Positions 58,140 through 64,000 of a DNA stretch of 64,000 nt are shown piece by piece. The stretch spans positions 620,001 to 684,000 of the forward strand of contig MCGO01000006.1 in assembly GCA_002104985.1 (NCBI GenBank), read 5' to 3'. Position numbers and translations under genes: made by a program. The notes under the pieces were generated by a model. It was not told where the DNA came from. It was given only the letters and a program-made list of their open reading frames with translations, and searched no databases. How positions within the stretch are numbered: position 1 is the first letter of the stretch; each line of letters begins with the position of its first letter. The DNA is from Rhizoclosmatium globosum. Taxonomy: Eukaryota > Chytridiomycota > Chytridiomycetes > Chytridiales > Chytriomycetaceae.

Positions 58140-59815
58140 ATGAATCCCTACTCCGACAACGACCAGGCGCCGACCAACACCGGCTACTACGGCAGCAGCG
58201 GCCAGTCCGTGACGCTTCCGGCCCCGCTCTCGTTTTCGTATCCTGTTCCGGGCGTGTCTGTTCCTGTTCCGCTGTCGTACGCGGCGGCCTCGAACGGCGA
58301 CTCGTTTACAGCCCGGCCCAGGGTTCGCAGGCCCAGGGCTACTACGTCGACACGCAGCCGCAGTATGCTCTCATGAACCACCAACACTCGAACCAGCACC
58401 ACAACCAACAACAACAACAACCTCAACAACAACAGCTGCACCACCAACATCAGCAACAGCACCAGGTCCAGCAGCAGCAGCACCTCCAGCACCAGCAACA
58501 TCAGCAGGTTCAGCCAGAACTCATCCAGCCTCAACAACTGCCAGTCCAGCAGCCTTCTCCTCAAGCTGCTCAGGCTCAGCCCGGTCCAACTCCAAAGGCT
58601 TCCCGTCGCAGAATTACGTCAGGAAAGGCGTTGGAGCACCAGCAACTGTTGTACACTCAAATGGATCCACAACAGCTCAAATTGTTGAGTAAAGCTGAAC
58701 GTAAAAAGTTGCGCGAACATAACAGGAATTTGACTTGTTTCAACTGTGGTGCTACTTCAACTCCACTCTGGAGACGTACTGCTGATCGCAAGAATAACTT
58801 GTGCAATGCATGTGGTGAGTTTCTTTTCCAACTGAATCTGTGTTGAGCATAGTGATGGACAATGAAGGGAGAGCGGGAATAGTATGCACAATATTGGGAT
58901 CACTAGCTAATGTAGAATTTAGGACTATACTACAAGCAGTACCAAGCCAATAGACCTGTCAAGAACGTAAACCCGGCCGCCGCCACGGCAGCTGCAGTTA
59001 TGTCGGGAACTATTACTCCCGCCGAACAAGCTCCTGACGCCGTTTTTACTCCTCCTCAATTCATGCAACAACAACAACTCCAGTCTCAACAGCAGCAGCA
59101 ACAACAGTTTGTATACAACACGAACCCAACAACATCTGCGTCTACTCCAACCTTGCCCTCCCACAACTCTCTCCAAAACCTGGGCACCCCTACACTCCAA
59201 ACCCATACAAATACGCTTCCCTCCCACAATTCCTTCGCCTATCAAACCACAAACTCGTACCAAACAACTCCAACTATGATGCCTCAGCCCCACCAACAGC
59301 ACCACACCCAGCAACAACAACAGCAGCAACAGCAACCCCAACAAACCTACCAACAATACACATCCCAAGACCCATCTCAAGCATACACTTCTCAAATCCA
59401 ACAACCTTCCCAATACACCCTCCCACAACTTTACAACCCCCAACAACAGGCTCAGCAGCCCCAACAGCAACAGCACCAACAACCACATCAGATGCCACAC
59501 CAAGAAATGAACCCACCTTTTTCAACCATGCAACAATACTCAACAAATACAAACGCATACGATCAGCACCAAGCTCAACAGTACCAGCAACGATACGTTG
59601 CCGCTTCATCTGTGCCAACCGGGAACGGGATTTCACCCAACATTGACCCTTTGCTTGAAAACCAGCTGTGGAATGCTTCAGCGTCTTCTAACCCTGTCGG
59701 TGTTTCGAATGGAATCGATGGTCGTGCTGAAGAGAATGGGAGTGGATATGCGAATGAAGAGGAGGAAGAGGGGGATGAAGAAGGGGAGGGAGAAGAACGT
59801 GAGTCTTTGGTGTAG
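58140..59815 (+). CDS. Cluster GATA factor 8, poly-glutamine rich
   Basis: Starts MNPYSDNDQAPTNTGYYG. After a break near 58304 (one missing G), a Gln/His-rich region (runs of NQQQQQPQQQQLHHQH type), then KLLSKAERKKLREHNRNLTC into finger CFNCGATSTPLWRRTADRKNNLCNAC, an intron in the following Gly codon (about 58815-58921), GLYYKQYQANRPVKN, and a long Gln-rich tail ending in an acidic stretch (EEEEEGDEEGEGEE). The finger-to-end part is unbroken. Post-finger residues match gene 1 (GLYYKQY...RPV), so genes 1 and 8 at opposite ends of the array are close relatives. Confidence 0.86.
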
Positions 59816-59930
59816 TTGTTCGAGTAGACCGACTGAAATTGTTGTTTTTTATTTTGTGTCGTTCCTGCTTTCTTTTGGTTTTGTTTGTGTTTGGTAAAAG
59901 TAAAAAAATAATTCACAGCGTACCGTCACA

Positions 59931-60961
59931 ATGAGCAACGGAGCCTCCACACATTCTTCCGCTATCAATGAGGTCTTGTTTACGATAACTTGGATTAGTC
60001 CACTCATTTTGGGCGGGCTCTCAGCGCTGTTACCCTTTTACATCTTGTATTTGATTATCGTAGTGGATTTACCGTCGCGGAATCTTAAAGTCTCATTCCG
60101 AAACGTCTTTCCACAGCTCAACACGCTACTCATTCTAAACACCGCGTGTTTCTCTGGATACTGCGTCAGCAGTGCACTGCTCAGTCGTTCCGACCAGATT
60201 GACGTTCGAGCAGGTTTAGGTACGTTCTTACCATTGTCCCATTGTTGAACACGGCTTATAAATTAACTCCGCTTTCAATACAAACAGCAAGTCTATTTTT
60301 CTCGCCGTTGTTGAAGTAACCTATGTAAGCATAGGATGGATCCGGTCCCAAGAAATCATCAAAATGGAGTTCTCAGAGACATCCCTTGCACTCTTTAAAA
60401 TCGTTCTTTTTCTCTGTCCTGTTTCAAGTATCGTTCCGCCGATTACATTGCTTGCGATTGGGTGGCCTGTGTTACTTGGAAACCGTCGCGCGTATGCTGT
60501 GTTTGCTGGGACGTTGTTTTTTAATGGGACAATGTATATTCTCGTGGATCAATTGTTTCTCTCGGCGTTTTTGGCGTACAGCAAGAAACTTGCAGTGGAA
60601 ATGCCGACAGGAATGGGAATTGGGAGCGGCTTCAGATTATCGCGCGGTTTGGGATTTATAGTTCTGTTTCCATGTTAGTACGTTACAATTTTTTGGAGCG
60701 GGGTCTATTTGTATGCTGATTGCCCCGAGTTTGGAAATTGATTGGATTGCTAGTGTTTATTATGTGGCATGGATTCTGAAGGACTACTTACTTGCTGGGA
60801 TGGTTGTATCAATGGCCGGAATGAAATACACATTGGTTGTGTATGGCAAGGAAGGGGTGTATGGACCAACAAGTGCTGCACAGAGTGCAAAAAGTGGATC
60901 AGATTTAGCGTCCATAAAGACTACACCAATGAAAAATAGATTTGTTATTATTGAGCTTTAA
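59931..60961 (+). CDS. Multi-pass membrane protein (about 7 TM), unknown family
   Basis: Starts MSNGASTHSSAINEVLF. Hydrophobic helices can be counted in order: FTITWISPLILGGLSALLPFYILYLIIVV, LNTLLILNTACFSGYCV, SIFLAVVEVTYVSIGW (after an intron at about 60219-60288), LFKIVLFLCPVSSIVPPITLLAIGWPVLL, AVFAGTLFFNGTMYILV, GLGFIVLF, and YYVAWILKDYLLAGMVV, then a polar C-terminus with KTTPMKNRF. The seven-helix count with an outside N-terminus and polar tail is compatible with a receptor, but no GPCR signature is visible. A frame problem near 60675 interrupts the sequence before the sixth or seventh helix. Confidence 0.6.
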
Positions 60962-61044
60962 TAAATGATTTATTGTAGTCTAGCCAGAGAAGAATAAGAG
61001 AAAAGTCAAGTTATTGACAAGCAAAATTCACTGTCTGAAATTTA

Positions 61045-61622
61045 CCAGATCCACAGCCCAGCTCTTCCTACGCACGTCCCAATCTTCATCCGTACCAGCT
61101 CTCCTTCAGACTGCCATGTGATTGTCCTGCCCCGATCATTATGGTAACATCCATATCCAACTGGCGTTGCAACATTTCTAAACCTCTGTTTCCATAGATT
61201 GGTCCTAAAACACGAACGCGTCCACATTGCCGCCGCAGTTACATCCAAGAAAACCGTCGGCAGCACTTGGCTCTTTTACGGATGCCGTCTTGGAACACTC
61301 ATCCACCTTGAAAATCAAGCACCGACGATATAGAAAAGGCCAAAGAGTTCGATCAACGTGTTATGAACACGTTTTCACGTGTTCCGGACAACCAAAAGTA
61401 TATGCCCAGGATCTTGTGAGTAAGATGGGGAAGTAAGTGTATGTGTTGGACAAGTAGCGTGGATATTTGTATGTCTGTGGAGATGCTAAGAACGTGGCAG
61501 CGAATGTTCCGGTGTTGTTGCACAAGTTGGGGCAGGAGTATGGTGGACGGAGTGAGAAGGTGCACGAAGTGCGTAAAGAACTTGGAAGACGACTGGAGAG
61601 CATCACAAATAACGCTTCGTAA
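61045..61622 (+). pseudogene. 5'-truncated NADPH-cytochrome P450 reductase (C-terminal fragment)
   Basis: Only the NADPH/FAD-side end of a diflavin reductase is present: THVPIFIRTSSFRLPCDCPAPIIMV-like, a GVATF-type glycine motif, STWLFYGCR (normal LLYYGCR), DIEKAKEFDQRV, FSRVPDNQK with KVYAQDLVSKMGK, GYLYVCGDAKNVAANV (the NADPH-binding YVCGDA motif), and a helical end LGRRLESITNNAS with a stop at 61622. Pieces lie in several frames (for example a break near 61397 needing one A). The FMN domain and linker that should precede it are absent: gene 59931-60961 ends just 84 bp upstream. It is therefore a truncated copy or an assembly junction. Confidence 0.65.
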
Positions 61623-62346
61623 ATGATTTATTGAAGTAAAGAAGAAAAGGATATTTAGACAGTACTTTTTCCAGGCATTATCAAGATGTTTGGCTTTGAT
61701 CAACAATGTTATTATCCATTATTTTCTTAATACGACTTACACCCACCCCTGCCCAAACCCCTTTTGGCGACCCCTGTTGTTTGTCGTAGCCTCGCGATTT
61801 AATATTCACCGTTCGGTAGTAAGCTCCTCTGCGCTTGTAACAACTGAAACTTTCACCAGAGACACCAGCGACAATGACAAGAAGAAAATGGACACAGTCT
61901 TTCAAACCTACACGCGAACTCCTCTCTTTTCTTGCCTGAAAACCAGGAAGTGTTATTTACGGGCAGTTAACCATGGTGGCTTCAAGTTTCGTCCAACATT
62001 GAGCACAGTGCCAAACTACAATATCATACAGCCTGTCCTTGAGTTGCATCTGGCCATTTCATCCGCTGTATTTTACAAGCGGTTTATCAGCTTACAATGT
62101 TTCGCCTTCTCATCTTACCCTTTAAGTTCGCCTTCAACACTCTTGAAATCAAACTTAAATTGGCAAGAAACTTCACTGTATAACTTAGCATCAATTATCT
62201 CCTTCACACTCCATCATTCCAAAAGAGTTGTCTCCATTTCCAACAATTGAAAAAGCCTCAATCAGAGTCTTCTTTGATGTACACTATCGACCTCAGTCTC
62301 CCGGGCTAATAGATTCAGGCTCCATTAAGACATCAGGATTCTGCAA
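61623..62346. other. Stretch without recognised gene
   Basis: About 720 bp. A long frame (61690-62250) reads NTTYTHPCPNPFWRPLLF and later Ser/Leu-rich sequence. It lacks an ATG at its beginning and resembles no family; an ATG inside it at 61890 would give about 120 aa. Base composition differs somewhat from the gene-dense part to the left. Confidence 0.4.
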
Positions 62347-62406
62347 TGGCTGTGTCTTTATCTGAAAACGACTCGGATTGTCAGATTTGAAATCGCACAG
62401 CGACAC

Positions 62407-63382
62407 ATGCATCCAAAGCGCCGTGCAGATCATTACCGGCCGTACAAATATCGCAATGATAGAGAGCCCCCACGCGCTCGCCAACACGCGGCTTCTTCTT
62501 TCAGTCATTGCAGACAACGAACTCAGGCGGAGGAAAACATTGTTTCAACAAGAATCGCGATATACAGAGCAAACTATGCTCTTTGCACGAAAAAGGTTGA
62601 GTACAAACAGCCTCTGGATCTTGGACGGGACACTTTGCGTATTCTCATGAAAGAGGCCGGTAAGATCCTCCACACACAATCAATCTCTCTTGTCCTCGTT
62701 TTCCTTTCCTTCCTCTTCCTATCTATCATTCCTTATTTTAAAAGAATCTCCTGTTCTGATCTTATATTTCTTGAAAGGAATCGGGAATCTTGCATCTCAT
62801 GTTACCAGAGAAGAGCTCCTCGCATCGTCATTTGCAGCACTTTCCCCTGAATATGAAGACGTACTTGAAGAGAGGTCACCTGTGTCCTATTGTGGGGATT
62901 ACGACGAGCCTGATGACTGGAAAACACTGGATGCAGAAATTGACTCAGCGGTACAAGAACTTCTAGATGAGGCATCGCAAAAGCATTCACAGATGTCTCC
63001 TATATTTCTTATTGGAGATTCCATCAATCCTGAATCCACTGTGCATGCTGAAAGAATCCTGAAATCAGAAAGAAGACTAGTGCCTGTAAATTTTACAGTC
63101 AACAGCGAATTTCCCCTCTTTCATACATGCAGCCTTCAGGATCCCATTTCAGGAATAGTTTTGTTCTGTGATGTATCAGTAATTTATGGAGGAAACTTCA
63201 GAAAACAGTTGCGAAGACGTGACAGGAAGGATTTCGTATTCCCCTCACTTGCCACAAGATACCAATCTCTAGAAAAACCTAATGGCAGCTCATCAAGAGG
63301 ATATAACCTACAGGGAGTATACCTTGTAGAAGCCTGGATGGAAGACTTCATTCCAAAGAAATCCATTCCATTCTCTCATTAA
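62407..63382 (+). CDS. Unrecognised two-exon gene
   Basis: Exon 1 in the frame MHPKRRADHYRPYKYRN ends LDLGRDTLRILMKEAG, and an intron (about 62660-62778, GTAAGA donor, GAAAG acceptor) joins GIGNLASHVTREELLASSF in frame. Exon 2 is acidic (EYEDVLEERSPVSYCGDYDEPDDWKTLDAEIDSAVQELLDEAS), then beta-like (LVPVNFTVNSEFPLFHTCSL, GIVLFCDVSVIYGGNFRKQLRRRD), ending FIPKKSIPFSH. No known domain was recognised. The start is uncertain, since exon 1 may begin further upstream. The in-frame splice supports a real gene. Confidence 0.45.
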
Positions 63383-63541
63383 AAAAAACTGTTTGGCATC
63401 TAACCTCTACATTCATCATACTTCAGTTAATAAATATCAAAATTTTCAGTCTGTGCATGTGCATTCTTTTTGCAGGAAGAAAGCTTCCTTCTCAACAAAA
63501 TATCAAGTTGATTTCAAGATCCCGCGGCACATTATGTACCA

Positions 63542-64000
63542 ATGAGAAAGTCCTTAGTGTCTGTCAAGTGGTTTCGGCAAAATGAATATCAAGCGAGTAA
63601 GTTGGCAAGAACCAAAACGAGGAAGAAGTGGACCTGCATCAGATTCCGAGGATCAAATCCTGCCAAACTCACAAATATGGCTCCAAATACTACTCCTGTG
63701 CTAGAGTCTGTCAAGTGGTTTCGGCAAAATGAATATCAAGCGAGTAAGTTGGCAAGATCCAAAACGAGGAAGAAGTGGACCTGCATCAGATTCCGAGGAT
63801 CAAATCCTGCCAAACTCACAAATATGGCTCCAAATACTACTCCTGTGCTAGAGTCTGTCAAGTGGTTTCGGCAAAATGAATATCAAGCGAGTAAGTTGGC
63901 AAGAACCAAAACGAGGAAGAAGTGGACCTGCATCAGATTCCGAGGATCAAATCCTGCCAAACTCACAAATATGGCTCCAAATACTACTCCTGTGCTAGAG
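63542..64000 (+). CDS. Open frame made of 49-residue tandem repeats, partial
   Basis: An ATG at 63542 (MRKSLV) runs in frame directly into three 147-bp repeat units (49 codons each) and continues past the window edge without a stop. Each unit begins SVKWFRQNEYQAS and ends NMAPNTTPVLE; it is basic and contains KTRKKWTCIRFRG. A second frame of each unit also reads plausibly (MNIKRVSWQEPKRGRSG) but stops at the unit end. Each unit contains a perfect GTAAGT donor. Whether this is protein-coding, a duplicated 5' exon, or a satellite cannot be decided from the window. Confidence 0.35.
   Translation, partial: MRKSLVSVKWFRQNEYQASKLARTKTRKKWTCIRFRGSNPAKLTNMAPNTTPVLESVKWFRQNEYQASKLARSKTRKKWTCIRFRGSNPAKLTNMAPNTTPVLESVKWFRQNEYQASKLARTKTRKKWTCIRFRGSNPAKLTNMAPNTTPVLE
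63560..64000 (+). repeat. 147-bp tandem repeat, three copies, cut by the edge
   Basis: Units start at 63560, 63707 and 63854, each exactly 147 bp (TCTGTCAAGTGGTTTCGG... to ...CTGTGCTAGAG). The three copies are identical except for one base (AAGAACC in units 1 and 3, AAGATCC in unit 2). Near-perfect identity means recent amplification or gene conversion. The array probably continues beyond the window. Confidence 0.95.

Noticed and set aside
58925..59503. Minus-strand Leu/Val-rich frame of 192 codons, membrane-like
   Set aside because: Antisense of CAA/CAG glutamine repeats, which read as Leu/Val on the other strand.
1..64000. CRISPR arrays, bacterial operons or prophage
   Set aside because: Spliceosomal introns and eukaryotic genes throughout; no spacer-repeat pattern. 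The only tandem array is the 147-bp repeat at the right edge.

Overview
This is a nuclear chromosome segment of a fungus, most likely a zoosporic (flagellated) early-diverging lineage such as Chytridiomycota. The genes are compact and carry many introns of about 45-70 bp. The housekeeping set looks fungal (Mss4-type PIP kinase, Imp1, cystathionine gamma-synthase, p34-Arc). A WDR60-type dynein-2 intermediate chain and a C5orf34-like gene are usually found only in organisms with cilia. The phylum is an inference; no rRNA gene was found.

Layout. 1-27.7 kb is ordinary and densely packed: SF3b3/Rse1 (-, cut by the left edge), an NRAMP metal transporter (+), an RS-tailed spliceosomal cyclophilin (+), a C5orf34-like gene (-), a small unknown gene (-), a secreted SLP-type phosphatase (+), NDUFAF6 (-) and a PIP kinase (+) facing away from each other 37 bp apart, cystathionine gamma-synthase (-), signal peptidase SPC2 (+), then WDR60, Imp1 and an IQ-motif protein (+), and condensin subunit Cnd1 (-). 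27.7-44.1 kb holds glutathione reductase (-), a cytochrome b5-acyl-CoA dehydrogenase fusion (-), a PaO/PTC52-like Rieske oxygenase (+), a vWA-alpha-kinase (VwkA type, -), a CLC protein (+), a two-finger GATA factor (+), ARPC2 (-) and a pseudouridine synthase-PrmC methyltransferase fusion (-).

44.4-59.8 kb is the most unusual part: eight single-finger GATA-type zinc-finger genes in one orientation (44.5, 46.2, 47.5, 49.0, 52.5, 55.3, 56.6 and 58.1 kb), interrupted only by a duplicated glycosyltransferase and a SET-domain gene. They share a basic segment just before the finger, and several share an intron site and a short aromatic C-terminal motif. This is a local, lineage-specific expansion of transcription factors.

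59.9-64 kb holds a multi-pass membrane protein, a 5'-truncated NADPH-P450-reductase fragment, an unrecognised gene, and a 147-bp tandem repeat that is open in frame and runs off the right edge.

Quality caveat. From about 27.7 kb onward, most genes contain reading-frame breaks. Nearly all those I could resolve are explained by one missing base in a short run of identical bases. This looks like sequence error more than gene death, so coordinates of broken genes are overall spans and exact products are approximate.
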